Origin: Bacteroidetes bacterium 4572_114
GTDB lineage: Bacteria; Bacteroidota; Bacteroidia; Bacteroidales; 4484-276
Direction: 5' to 3'
DNA: 41,986 nucleotides
Assembly: GCA_002254335.1 (NCBI GenBank)
Contig: NIVA01000003.1
Location: forward strand, 1 to 41,986
The notes under the pieces are model-generated. The model did not search any database, was not told the origin of the DNA, and was given only the letters and a program-made list of their open reading frames with translations. Position numbers and translations under genes: made by a program. Of the stretch, positions 26,531 through 33,851 are shown piece by piece. Position 1 is the first letter of the stretch; the number at the start of each line of letters is the position of its first letter.

Positions 26531-26965
26531 ATGCTTAAAAAATTTAAAACAATGGCAAAAAACAATGGCCCTGAGAGCTCCTCCACTATTAATTTTCTTG
26601 GGGCAGGCACTACTATTTCGGGAGATATAAAATCAAGCGGTGATTTTAGGATCGACGGAAACCTGAAAGGATCAATAAACTCTAACGGAAAAGTGGTAGT
26701 GGGCAACTCCGGAAAAATCGAAGGTGAAATAACTTGCCAGAATGCAGATATTTCCGGGGAAGTCAATGGCAAGGTTATCGTGCACGAATTACTGATTTTA
26801 AAAGCAACCGCAAAAGTGGACGGCGACATTTTTACCAGTAAGCTGGCAATAGAGCCGGGGGCAAAATTCACCGGTACGTGCAACATGAACGAAATACCAA
26901 AACCGGAACAAAAGCCTGCCACATCCAATGAAAGACCCGGACAAAAAGAAAAAGCAACTAAATAA
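26531..26965 (+). CDS. Bactofilin family polymer-forming protein
   Basis: 144 residues. Bactofilins self-assemble into cytoskeletal filaments through a right-handed beta-helix. The central domain (about residues 20-115) shows the repeated G-x-I/V pattern: TTISGDIKSSGDFRIDGNLKGSI, KVVVGNSGKIEGEI, ADISGEVNGKVIV and AKVDGDIFTSKLAIEPGAKFTG. The C-terminal tail is Pro/Lys-rich. It overlaps the next gene (AtpZ) by 38 bases in another frame, so the two are tightly coupled. In Bacteroidota a bactofilin gene is often found between a sprE-like gene and the atp genes, as here. Confidence 0.9.
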   Translation: MLKKFKTMAKNNGPESSSTINFLGAGTTISGDIKSSGDFRIDGNLKGSINSNGKVVVGNSGKIEGEITCQNADISGEVNGKVIVHELLILKATAKVDGDIFTSKLAIEPGAKFTGTCNMNEIPKPEQKPATSNERPGQKEKATK

Positions 26966-27143
26966 TTATGCCAAATATACCGGCATAGGCATTCAAATGT
27001 TGGTAATTATGGGTGCCGGGGTATTTGGGGGTTACTATCTGGACACATGGCTGGGCAACCGGTTTCCGGTATTCCTCATCATTCTATCATTACTGGCAGT
27101 GGGGGTTGCCATTTATCATTCGATTAAAGACTTTATAAAATAG
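26928..27143 (+). CDS. AtpZ/AtpI family F-type ATPase accessory protein
   Basis: 71 residues with a Lys-rich start (MKDPDKKKKQLNNYAKYTGIG) and two membrane helices (IGIQMLVIMGAGVFGGYYLDTWL and PVFLIILSLLAVGVAIYHSI). The G-x-GG-x-x-x-D turn between helices is typical of AtpZ-like proteins that sit at the head of atp operons and are proposed to assist F0 assembly or divalent-cation movement. It overlaps bactofilin and ends 4 bases before the next gene. No atpB follows in this window. Confidence 0.88.
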   Translation: MKDPDKKKKQLNNYAKYTGIGIQMLVIMGAGVFGGYYLDTWLGNRFPVFLIILSLLAVGVAIYHSIKDFIK

Positions 27144-27147
27144 AATT

Positions 27148-27558
27148 ATGCTTACCGAACAGCTTAAAAAATATTACAGGACTTTTGTAATCAACGCGCT
27201 AATTGTAACTGCCTCCATATCGTTACTTTACGTCCTTGCACTGCTCTATTTGCCTGCCATATATATTTCCCCGGCAATTCCATGGATTATCATTTTTTTC
27301 CTAATTATAACCCTTTCCATTTTTTATTTCCAACTAATGGCCAGCATTAAACGGGTAAGCAAATTTGTAAATGTTTTTATGGTTGCCATCGGGCTAAAAC
27401 TAATTGCCTTCCTTATTATTATTGCACTCTACGCTTTTTTGAACAAAGCAGATGCTATAAATTTCATTATCAGTTTTTTTATTATCTATCTCATTTTTAC
27501 CGTTTTTGAAATCCTGCAATTGCTAAAAGTCCAGAATAGCTTAAAACCTGGTAATTAG
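27148..27558 (+). CDS. Four-helix membrane protein of the atp cluster head
   Basis: 136 residues with four predicted membrane segments (about 13-33, 39-60, 72-96 and 102-124): INALIVTASISLLYVLALLYL, IPWIIIFFLIITLSIFYF, VFMVAIGLKLIAFLIIIALY and INFIISFFIIYLIFTVFEIL. Its place directly after AtpZ is that of a poorly characterised AtpI-like protein that precedes atpB in many Bacteroidota. No catalytic motif was seen. The gene ends at the edge of a repeat-rich spacer instead of running into atpB. Confidence 0.7.
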   Translation: MLTEQLKKYYRTFVINALIVTASISLLYVLALLYLPAIYISPAIPWIIIFFLIITLSIFYFQLMASIKRVSKFVNVFMVAIGLKLIAFLIIIALYAFLNKADAINFIISFFIIYLIFTVFEILQLLKVQNSLKPGN

Positions 27559-27950
27559 CGTTTTGATTTCAGATTAATCCCGCATGTGCGGGAATATGTG
27601 ATTTTTGATTTGCCTGAGCTTCACACATTTCTGAAATCAAAAATCCCCGCCTGACCGGACGGGCAGGGTTAATCTTCAAACTTGTCCGTATGGATCGTTA
27701 ATCAGTTTTAAGGTACTTTATGGACGGACACTAATTAATGTCGGCATGTATAGTCGATGATTCTCTTAATTAAATTTCAATTTGGCAACAAAAACTATAA
27801 CTTATAGACAGCCACTTCTATTTACCCTCCACTTCTGTTAATTAAAATTTACATATCCCAATTTTGTGTTAATTAATTCAAAATTAGTACAATTTTAAGG
27901 TTAATTTAGACCTGGTTTAAATTAATTAACTTAGCCTTGTAGTTCAATTA
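27559..27950. repeat. Spacer with palindromic element copy 2 and the 19-base dispersed motif
   Basis: Holds the inverted counterpart of copy 1 (27599-27645), preceded by a CCCGCA/TGCGGG hairpin and followed by a CCGCCTGACCGGACGGGCAGG-like palindrome. It also carries CAAACTTGTCCGTATGGAT (27677-27695), shared with 2778-2796 and 7933-7954, and a terminal CTTTATGGAC (27716-27725). The remaining 200 bases are A/T-rich and contain the sigma-factor promoter region. No gene is seen. Confidence 0.6.
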
Positions 27951-27995
27951 GTGATAAACATTAATCAGGATTGGGTTAATCTAATACTTAAAGCT

Positions 27996-28505
27996 ATGGG
28001 AACTATGGAATTTAATACTCAACTGACAAACCTTCAGGATAACCTTACATATTTTGCCAACACCTTAACACAAAACAATGACGATGCAAAAGACCTCGTT
28101 CAGGAAACCTACCTAAAGGCATTGACTTACAGGGAAAAATTTGAGGCAAATACCAACCTGAAAGCCTGGGCCTACACCATTATGAAAAATACATTTATCA
28201 ACAACTACCGAAGAAGTACCAAAGTTAACATGATCATGGATTCTACTGCCGACTTGTATTTCCTCAACTCAAGCAGGACATCTTCTGAAGCTTCCCCCGA
28301 ATCAGTAATCGCGCACAAGGAAGTTTCAAAAGCTGTAGATAACCTTGTTGATGGACACCGCATCCCGTTTAGGATGCACCACGAGGGATACAAATACAAG
28401 GAGATTGCCAAACACCTCGACCTTTCTATTGGCACTATAAAAAGCAGGATTTTCTTTAGCAGGAAAAAGCTGATGGATTCCCTGACCCGGGACGATCAAC
28501 GTTGA
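27996..28505 (+). CDS. RNA polymerase sigma factor, ECF (sigma-70 family)
   Basis: About 169 residues. The track begins at a GTG (27951), but the ATGs at 27996 (MGTMEFNTQL) or 28005 match the usual family start better. Region 2 covers about residues 10-85 (NNDDAKDLVQETYLKALTYREKFEANTNLKAWAYTIMKNTFINNYRR). Region 4 with its HTH is about 110-165 (IPFRMHHEGYKYKEIAKHLDLSIGTIKSRIFFSRKKLMDSL). There is no anti-sigma factor gene next to it, so activity may be set by expression. This Bacteroidota subgroup is often a stand-alone regulator. Confidence 0.9.
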   Translation: MGTMEFNTQLTNLQDNLTYFANTLTQNNDDAKDLVQETYLKALTYREKFEANTNLKAWAYTIMKNTFINNYRRSTKVNMIMDSTADLYFLNSSRTSSEASPESVIAHKEVSKAVDNLVDGHRIPFRMHHEGYKYKEIAKHLDLSIGTIKSRIFFSRKKLMDSLTRDDQR

Positions 28506-28622
28506 TTTTTATCTGACCACATAATCTATTGCCAGCCCGATAGGTATTTAATTATAACGCGAACTTCCGATGAAAGTATCTTCACTCATGAGTTCAATCC
28601 TGATAGGTGATTGTCAATTTTA

Positions 28623-28654
28623 AAACTCATCCCGAAAGCTTTCGGGATGAGTTT
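28623..28654. terminator. Perfect 32-base palindrome, possible bidirectional terminator
   Basis: CTCATCCCGAAAG and CTTTCGGGATGAG pair perfectly, extended by AAA/TTT. It lies 118 bases after the sigma-factor stop. The flanking T-run is short (3 bases), so termination strength is doubtful; a dispersed repeat is an alternative reading. Confidence 0.4.
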
Positions 28655-28909
28655 AGGTATTGTAGCTAAGGTGATTACAAGATATCCCCAACAACCCCGT
28701 ACGTACGTGGTTGAGCTATCTGGTATTGTTTTTGGTTTAAAAGCTGCCCTATCAATAGCTAAACCAGTACCGGGTTTCAGTTACCACATTGAATATCTCA
28801 AAACTACAATACCACAACCCAGTAATGGTTTGAACTTGTGTGTAGTTTTGCCAGGACACTCATTGGAAATGGCTAAATATTATTCATGAACCTATTCACC
28901 ACATTTTTG

Positions 28910-28917
28910 TAATTTTG
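28910..28917 (+). promoter_or_regulatory. Putative -7 promoter element for folE
   Basis: TAATTTTG, an exact TAnnTTTG match, 118 bases before the folE ATG. It would give a leader of about 110 bases that includes the stem-loop at 28976-29020. Confidence 0.35.
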
Positions 28918-28975
28918 TGCCCTGCTTATGAATTGACTTTCCGGTAATTCATAAACGAACCGGTTAAACTGTAAA

Positions 28976-29020
28976 ACATAAGGGGCGTGGAATCATTTTT
29001 TTATCCTGATTCCATTATGT
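28976..29020 (+). promoter_or_regulatory. Structured 5' leader hairpin of folE
   Basis: ACATAA (28976-28981) pairs with TTATGT (29015-29020), and TGGAATCA (28988-28995) with TGATTCCA (29007-29014). This leaves a one-sided GGGGCG bulge and an 11-base TTTTTTTATCC loop. It ends 14 bases before the folE ATG, where it could mask or expose the ribosome site. No known riboswitch class was recognised. Confidence 0.4.
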
Positions 29021-29034
29021 AATAAATTATCAAT

Positions 29035-29715
29035 ATGAAAACTACAATAAGCAAGAAAAACGGAAATGGCAGCAGCAAGGAAGAAATACTTCTGGATATG
29101 GCCCGCCAAAATGAGATGGACGGTTATGAAAAAATGGACTTGTACAACCAGGGGACCCTGGATAAATTAGCTTTTCATTATAAAGAAATAATCAAGCTCA
29201 TAGGCGAAAACCCTAATCGTGAAGGAATATTAAAAACCCCGGAACGAGTTGGCAAGGCCATGCAATTTCTTACACATGGTTACGATCTGAACCCTGAAGA
29301 AATATTAAAATCGGCCATGTTTAAGGAAGACTACAAACAAATGGTGATTGTGAAAGACATTGAGGTTTATTCGTTGTGCGAGCACCACATGCTGCCATTT
29401 TTCGGGAAAGCCCATATTGCGTATATCCCAAACGGATATATCGTAGGTTTAAGTAAAATCCCCAGGGTGGTTGATGCATTTGCCCGAAGGTTGCAGATAC
29501 AGGAAAGATTAACCACAGAAATTAAAGAGAGCATCCAAAATACTTTAAATCCACTTGGTGTTGCCGTAGTTATCGAAGCACAGCACATGTGCATGTCGAT
29601 GCGTGGGATACAAAAACAAAACTCCGTTTCCACAACCTCTGATTTTACGGGGGCATTCCTCAGCGAAAAAACCAGGGCAGAATTCATCCATCTGATTGGA
29701 TCGAACTTGCATTAA
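29035..29715 (+). CDS. folE: GTP cyclohydrolase I
   Basis: Zinc enzyme that opens GTP to 7,8-dihydroneopterin triphosphate, the first step to folate or other pterins. 226 residues: a variable N-terminal 50, then the core with [20 protein letters not shown], the zinc/active-site [18 protein letters not shown] near residue 118, [24 protein letters not shown] and [17 protein letters not shown] (second zinc Cys and the catalytic His). All ligands are visible. Monocistronic, with a long leader. Confidence 0.96.
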   Translation: MKTTISKKNGNGSSKEEILLDMARQNEMDGYEKMDLYNQGTLDKLAFHYKEIIKLIGENPNREGILKTPERVGKAMQFLTHGYDLNPEEILKSAMFKEDYKQMVIVKDIEVYSLCEHHMLPFFGKAHIAYIPNGYIVGLSKIPRVVDAFARRLQIQERLTTEIKESIQNTLNPLGVAVVIEAQHMCMSMRGIQKQNSVSTTSDFTGAFLSEKTRAEFIHLIGSNLH

Positions 29716-29864
29716 TAAAAACCCAGAGGTTTGAGGTTAAAAGGTAGAATGGTATTGGATATAAGGTGAAAAGCAGGGATAAAATGTATAATACAAGGAA
29801 CTGAAAATATTGAAGCGGTCATTCTCGCATTTAATCTTTTTTTTCATTCGCGCATTCACCCAGC

Positions 29865-29951
29865 CCAACGACCGTAGGGGATTCGAATGGACATTCCACC
29901 TTTCCACTTTTCCACTTTTCCACTTTTCCACCTTTCCACTTTTCCACCTTT
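29865..29951 (-). repeat. CCACTTTT tandem repeat with shared CCCTACGGTCGTTGG motif
   Basis: 29896-29951 holds seven units of an 8-base repeat, CCACTTTT or CCACCTTT. On the minus strand this is a purine tract (GGAAAAGT) that runs into CCCTACGGTCGTTGG (29865-29879), the same composite as at 5331-5448. The track ORF across it (29737-29958) is low-complexity and rejected. Confidence 0.65.
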
Positions 29952-29954
29952 CCA

Positions 29955-30818
29955 TCACTTCTTAACACTCAGCACCATATATTTCGATGATTTCCAAAAT
30001 TCAACTGGTTTTGTAATCTCAAAACTGAAATACCGTTTGGTCTCTTCATTTTTGCGGATAATGTAACTGTCGGAAGGATGGGTGGTAACGAGTTTAAATT
30101 TTTTGGCATCGATTGGAAAAATTTTGGTTCGGCGAATATCGATTCTTGTGAACAGTTCCTGGTCAACATCTTCCAGCATTTTTTCAACACGGCCAATGCC
30201 GATAAAGCCACCTTTTTTGGTAATGGCCCCTTTTTCTTTTAGCTCCTTTTCTGTACCAATAATATAATATGCTGCATTAAGCTGATTCGCCTGTATGTCG
30301 ATCAACCTCCCTTGCTTAACATTTTCAGCACGCAGATCGGCAACAGAAGTATATAATTCCTCAACCTCATAATTCAAAGATTCCAGGTCGCTCACCAGCC
30401 CCACAATCTCCATATCCTTGCTCACGATCATGTTTTTCAGATTATCGAGCATGCGTTTAATCTCTTTGTTTTCGGTTTTTGAAGATTTAAGTTTGCCGCT
30501 CAGGTTTTTCAGGCTTTGCTTGTTTTGTTTCATCAACTGGTCGATGGCCCGGATGTCGTTTTTCACTGCCTCTACCCTGTCGTGCCCGGTTTCGGCCGAA
30601 CCGGCCTGTTTGGCGATGAGTTGTTCTTTGGCACGTACCAGTGCAAGGTTTTCTTCGATATCATTAAATACATCCATAAAATTAACGATGTCCTGTTCGC
30701 GCTGCTGAACTGTTTTTTTCAAGTTTTCGTTTTCCTGCTTCAACTGCTCCACCTCAGCGTTGTTGCACGAAACCAGGAGAATTGACAGGGAAAGAAAAGC
30801 AAAAATTAATTTTTTCAT
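29955..30818 (-). CDS. Coiled-coil lipoprotein, function unknown
   Basis: 287 residues. The lipoprotein signal is MKKLIFAFLSLSILLVSCNN, with Cys at about position 18. Residues 22-185 are a nearly continuous coiled coil (VEQLKQENENLKKTVQQREQDI, LKSSKTENKEIKRMLDNLKNMIVSKDMEI). The C-terminal 100 residues are a compact domain (AAYYIIGTEKELKEKGAITKKGGFIGIG, then IFPIDAKKFKLVTTHPSDSYII and SFEITKPVEFWKSSKYMVLSV). The arrangement is common in Bacteroidota envelope proteins without an assigned role. It is transcribed divergently from the BI-1 gene. The acidic residues after Cys could act as a lipoprotein export signal, but I cannot place it firmly. Confidence 0.75.
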   Translation of the reverse strand: MKKLIFAFLSLSILLVSCNNAEVEQLKQENENLKKTVQQREQDIVNFMDVFNDIEENLALVRAKEQLIAKQAGSAETGHDRVEAVKNDIRAIDQLMKQNKQSLKNLSGKLKSSKTENKEIKRMLDNLKNMIVSKDMEIVGLVSDLESLNYEVEELYTSVADLRAENVKQGRLIDIQANQLNAAYYIIGTEKELKEKGAITKKGGFIGIGRVEKMLEDVDQELFTRIDIRRTKIFPIDAKKFKLVTTHPSDSYIIRKNEETKRYFSFEITKPVEFWKSSKYMVLSVKK

Positions 30819-30933
30819 TGTTGTTGTATTAAATATTTAAAGGAAGTTAACGTTATTGCTTTCAAAAAATTGAATCCGGGGAACATCAACTTACAAATCT
30901 ATACAACTAACCAAAGGGTTCATTTAATACAAC

Positions 30934-30941
30934 TATTTTTG
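30934..30941 (+). promoter_or_regulatory. Putative -7 promoter element for the BI-1 gene
   Basis: TATTTTTG, an exact TAnnTTTG match, 39 bases before the ATG at 30980, giving a short leader. No clear -33 element. Confidence 0.4.
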
Positions 30942-30979
30942 CAACCTTTTTTTAACCACATAAAAAAATTATTAAAATC

Positions 30980-31708
30980 ATGTTTACACAACGAAATCAA
31001 GGTATTTTTGATGTTTCGGGCCAACAGCCTGAATCTTTGGCCCTGAGCAAAACTTTTCTTTCCAGTGTATTTAGCTGGATGTTCATGGGCTTGCTGGCCA
31101 CCGCCGGCATGGCATGGATTTTTGCCGATAACGCATATCTTATGGGTTTACTGTACTCCGAAACCGGGATGACCGCCCTGGGCTGGGTCGTCATGCTCAG
31201 CCCCATCGGATTTGTGTTGCTGATGTCATTTGGTTTTCAGAAACTCTCATCCGGTACGCTCATGTTGCTTTTTATTGCCTATTCGGTGATTATGGGCATG
31301 AGCTTAAGTTTTATTTTCATGGCTTACGAACTGGGATCAATCGCCTCCACTTTTGTTATAGCCTCCGGGATGTTTGGGGCCATGGCAATTTTGGGATATA
31401 CCACAAAAACAGACCTTTCAAAATTTGGCTCCATTATGATCATGGGGTTGGTTGGAATTATAATTGCCAGCGTGGTTAATATGTTCCTGGGATCTTCAAC
31501 GATGGATTATATTATCAGCTTTCTTGGGGTGTTGATATTTACCGGCCTTACCGCCTACGATGTTCAAAAGCTAAAAAGAATTGGCTCACAGGTAGGGACA
31601 ACAAGCGAAACATCACGTAAACTTATTGTGATGGGCGCACTTACGCTCTACCTCGATTTCATCAATTTATTTCTGTTTTTACTTAGATTTTTAGGGAACC
31701 GCAGGTAG
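30980..31708 (+). CDS. Bax inhibitor-1 / YccA family membrane protein
   Basis: 242 residues with seven membrane segments from about residue 25 to the C-terminus: VFSWMFMGLLATAGMAWIF, WVVMLSPIGFVLLMSF, LMLLFIAYSVIMGMSLSFIFM, ASTFVIASGMFGAMAILGY, IMIMGLVGIIIASVVNMF, IISFLGVLIFTGLTAYDVQ and LTLYLDFINLFLFLLRFLGNRR. The FTGLTAYDVQKLKRI and LYLDFINLFLFLLR blocks are the family signature. Related proteins act as pH-sensitive calcium leak channels; the role here is inferred only. Full length. Confidence 0.93.
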   Translation: MFTQRNQGIFDVSGQQPESLALSKTFLSSVFSWMFMGLLATAGMAWIFADNAYLMGLLYSETGMTALGWVVMLSPIGFVLLMSFGFQKLSSGTLMLLFIAYSVIMGMSLSFIFMAYELGSIASTFVIASGMFGAMAILGYTTKTDLSKFGSIMIMGLVGIIIASVVNMFLGSSTMDYIISFLGVLIFTGLTAYDVQKLKRIGSQVGTTSETSRKLIVMGALTLYLDFINLFLFLLRFLGNRR

Positions 31709-31735
31709 GGAAAAGTTTTTGGTGAGGGATGTCGG

Positions 31736-31828
31736 GTGACGGGTGACGGATGACGGACAACAAACAACAAACACCGAACAACAAACACCGAACAACAAAC
31801 ACCGAACAACAAACACCGAACAACAAAC
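31736..31828 (+). repeat. Tandem repeats (GGGTGACG and 14-base AACACCGAACAACA units)
   Basis: GTGACGGGTGACGGATGACGG runs into four copies of a 14-base unit, with ACACCG at 31771, 31785, 31799 and 31813. It is a variable-number type repeat between the BI-1 gene and fabD, with no spacers of the kind needed for CRISPR. Confidence 0.75.
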
Positions 31829-31901
31829 CCAATAATATTTAAAAAAACCCGGCAGTAATTATTATCAATCAATTTGTAGTAGCATCAAAAAAGTTTCATT
31901 T

Positions 31902-32789
31902 ATGAAAGCATACGTTTTTCCCGGACAGGGGGCGCAATTTGTAGGGATGGGCAAAGACCTCTACGAAAATTTTTCGGCAGCCAAAGATCTATTTGAAAAA
32001 GCCAACAAAATACTTGGTTTTAAAATCACTGAGATCATGTTTGATGGCACCGATGAAGACCTGAGACAAACCAAAGTAACACAGCCAGCAATATTTTTAC
32101 ATTCGGTGATCCTTTCGCGCATGTTGAAGGGCAGCTTTAGGCCCGACATGGTGGCAGGGCATTCATTAGGCGAATTCTCCGCCCTTGTGGCCAACAAATG
32201 CCTATCGTTTGAAGATGGGCTGAAGCTGGTTTCAAAAAGGGCAATGGCCATGCAAAAAGCCTGCGAACTGGAGCCTTCTACCATGGCCGCCATTATTGGA
32301 ATGGAGGATGATAAGTTGGAACATGTCCTGAAAGACATCACCGAAGTTGTAGTACCTGCAAATTACAATAGTCCCGGACAACTAGTCATTTCCGGTTCTG
32401 TTATGGGAATAAAAATTGCCTGTGAAAAATTAAAAGCTGCAGGTGCAAAAAGGGCGCTCCCTTTAAAAGTTGGTGGTGCTTTCCATTCACCATTGATGGA
32501 ACCTGCCAGGGTGGAACTGTCAAAAGCCATTGAATCAACAAAGTTTAACCGTGGCATTTGCCCCATATATCAAAATGTTACCGCACAGCCCGTTAACGAT
32601 CCGGAGATCATAAAATCAAACCTTAATACGCAATTAACTTCCCCCGTACGCTGGACCGGGATTATGAAAAACATGATCGCCGATGGCACTAAAACCATCA
32701 TCGAAGTAGGCCCGGGCAAAGTGTTGCAGGGTCTTTTCAAAAAGATTGACAGGAATTTGGAGGTTAGCAGTGCTGTGGTGGAGGGGTGA
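31902..32789 (+). CDS. fabD: Malonyl-CoA:ACP transacylase
   Basis: Moves malonyl from CoA to acyl carrier protein for fatty-acid synthesis. 295 residues. It starts KAYVFPGQGAQFVGMGKDLY (oxyanion region). The nucleophile elbow GHSLGEFSALVA is near residue 88. PANYNSPGQLVISG follows, then the catalytic-His block VGGAFHSPLMEPA near 200, and IEVGPGKVLQGL near the end. All catalytic residues are visible. Normal length, alone on the plus strand. Confidence 0.96.
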   Translation: MKAYVFPGQGAQFVGMGKDLYENFSAAKDLFEKANKILGFKITEIMFDGTDEDLRQTKVTQPAIFLHSVILSRMLKGSFRPDMVAGHSLGEFSALVANKCLSFEDGLKLVSKRAMAMQKACELEPSTMAAIIGMEDDKLEHVLKDITEVVVPANYNSPGQLVISGSVMGIKIACEKLKAAGAKRALPLKVGGAFHSPLMEPARVELSKAIESTKFNRGICPIYQNVTAQPVNDPEIIKSNLNTQLTSPVRWTGIMKNMIADGTKTIIEVGPGKVLQGLFKKIDRNLEVSSAVVEG

Positions 32790-32860
32790 TTCGTTAGGAC
32801 GTTTTATGGTACACCACTTATTTATAATGATGTATTATAGCTATTATTTCGGCCTCACCA

Positions 32861-33052
32861 TCAACTACGATGAATTGAAGAGTTTTCCAGACCGTCTTTT
32901 ATTTCAGCGAGAAACTTAGCATTGTGTCCGGTTTCCTCTAAGGAACTAATTACTTCGCTGATTGGAATAGACTTATCAAACTCCTCCAATGTTATAGCTT
33001 GCGGCCTTAATACAATTTCAACCACATTTTTTTCAAACATAGCACGAACCAT
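32861..33052 (-). CDS. Small hypothetical protein
   Basis: 63 residues from the ATG at 33052 (the track's TTG lies two codons upstream): MVRAMFEKNVVEIVLRPQAI, TLEEFDKSIPISEVISSLEETGHNAKFLAEIKDGLENSS. It lies 22 bases downstream of the phosphatase gene, in the same direction. It is short and acidic, with a beta-strand start and helical end, a layout seen in many antitoxins, but no family is recognised and no toxin gene adjoins it. Codon use looks coding-like. It may be a genuine small gene or a remnant. Confidence 0.4.
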   Translation of the reverse strand: MVRAMFEKNVVEIVLRPQAITLEEFDKSIPISEVISSLEETGHNAKFLAEIKDGLENSSIHRS

Positions 33053-33074
33053 TTTCAAAAACTTTGCATTTAAT

Positions 33075-33821
33075 TCATAGAGTACTGTTCAACAACTTCC
33101 CCGAATCCACCAACTTTTTCAAATACTTCTCAGAGCAAGATTTCTCCAGGGCCTCCAGATAATGAACATTGTGCATATCTGATCCGGCAAGGTCAACCAT
33201 ATCTTCGTCAATAAATTTCTCTGCCATCTTTTTAACATCTGCTGAATAATGACCGGTCAGGGAAATAATGTTTATCTGAAATAAAATGCCCCTGTCTTTT
33301 AGCTCTTCGTATTTTTTAAAATTTCTGAACCAATACGAGTATCGCTCGGGATGGGCAAGGATAATTTTGTAACCCTCAATTTGAAGATCGAAGAGAAATT
33401 CCTTCAGCCGGGGGTGCTCATTAAAATAGGAGAATTCTATCAGGAGGTGCTTCTTACCAAAAGTCATCAGCTCCCCCTCTTTATATTTTGCTTCAAATTG
33501 GTCGTCGATGAGGTATTCGGCAGCAGCTTCAATTTCAACCTGGATGTTTTGCTTCTTTAATTCCCTCTTTACTTTTTTAAGTCCTGATAAGATTACATGG
33601 GGAGTGTTCTGAAAAAATTCGCCCTGGATGTGCGGGGTAGTTATAAACTTTTGATAACCCAGTTCCATCATCCCCCGGATGAGTTCTACCGATGTTTCCA
33701 AACTATCAGATCCATCGTCAATACCGGGGATCAAATGGGAGTGCATATCTGTTTTAAGGACAGACAGGTTTAGGGGTTTCGATAACTTCCCGGGTGTAAA
33801 AAGGTTTTTAATAAATCCCAT
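33075..33821 (-). CDS. CpsB/CapC-type tyrosine-protein phosphatase (PHP domain)
   Basis: Manganese-dependent phosphatase of the PHP superfamily, which in capsule loci removes phosphate from the polysaccharide co-polymerase tyrosine kinase. ATG at 33821 (248 residues). Metal-binding motifs: TDMHSHLIPGIDDGS near residue 25, TTPH near 60, EYLIDDQF near 105, LAHPERY near 157 and GSDMHN near 215. A partner kinase is not in the window, but rfbB, galE and a UDP-sugar dehydrogenase nearby support a polysaccharide role. Full length. Confidence 0.88.
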   Translation of the reverse strand: MGFIKNLFTPGKLSKPLNLSVLKTDMHSHLIPGIDDGSDSLETSVELIRGMMELGYQKFITTPHIQGEFFQNTPHVILSGLKKVKRELKKQNIQVEIEAAAEYLIDDQFEAKYKEGELMTFGKKHLLIEFSYFNEHPRLKEFLFDLQIEGYKIILAHPERYSYWFRNFKKYEELKDRGILFQINIISLTGHYSADVKKMAEKFIDEDMVDLAGSDMHNVHYLEALEKSCSEKYLKKLVDSGKLLNSTL

Positions 33822-33851
33822 TCTCAATTAATTGTGATTTTTTTACCAAAC

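Larger units (their letters stand above)
28506..29034. other. Spacer between sigma factor and folE
   Basis: Contains a 32-base perfect palindrome (28623-28654), a -7 promoter match (28910-28917) and a structured folE leader (28976-29020). The 92-residue track ORF at 28611 starts at a TTG, runs through the palindrome and has no recognised family, so I do not call it. Otherwise nothing. Confidence 0.4.

Noticed and set aside
28611-28889. 92-residue ORF between sigma factor and folE
   Set aside because: Begins at a TTG, runs straight through a 32-base perfect palindrome and matches no family I know; kept only as spacer content.
29896-29951. CRISPR or coding repeat
   Set aside because: An 8-base microsatellite-like repeat without spacers; the ORF across it is low-complexity.
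31736-31828. CRISPR array
   Set aside because: The 14-base units are contiguous with no unique spacers and no cas genes nearby; it is a simple tandem repeat.
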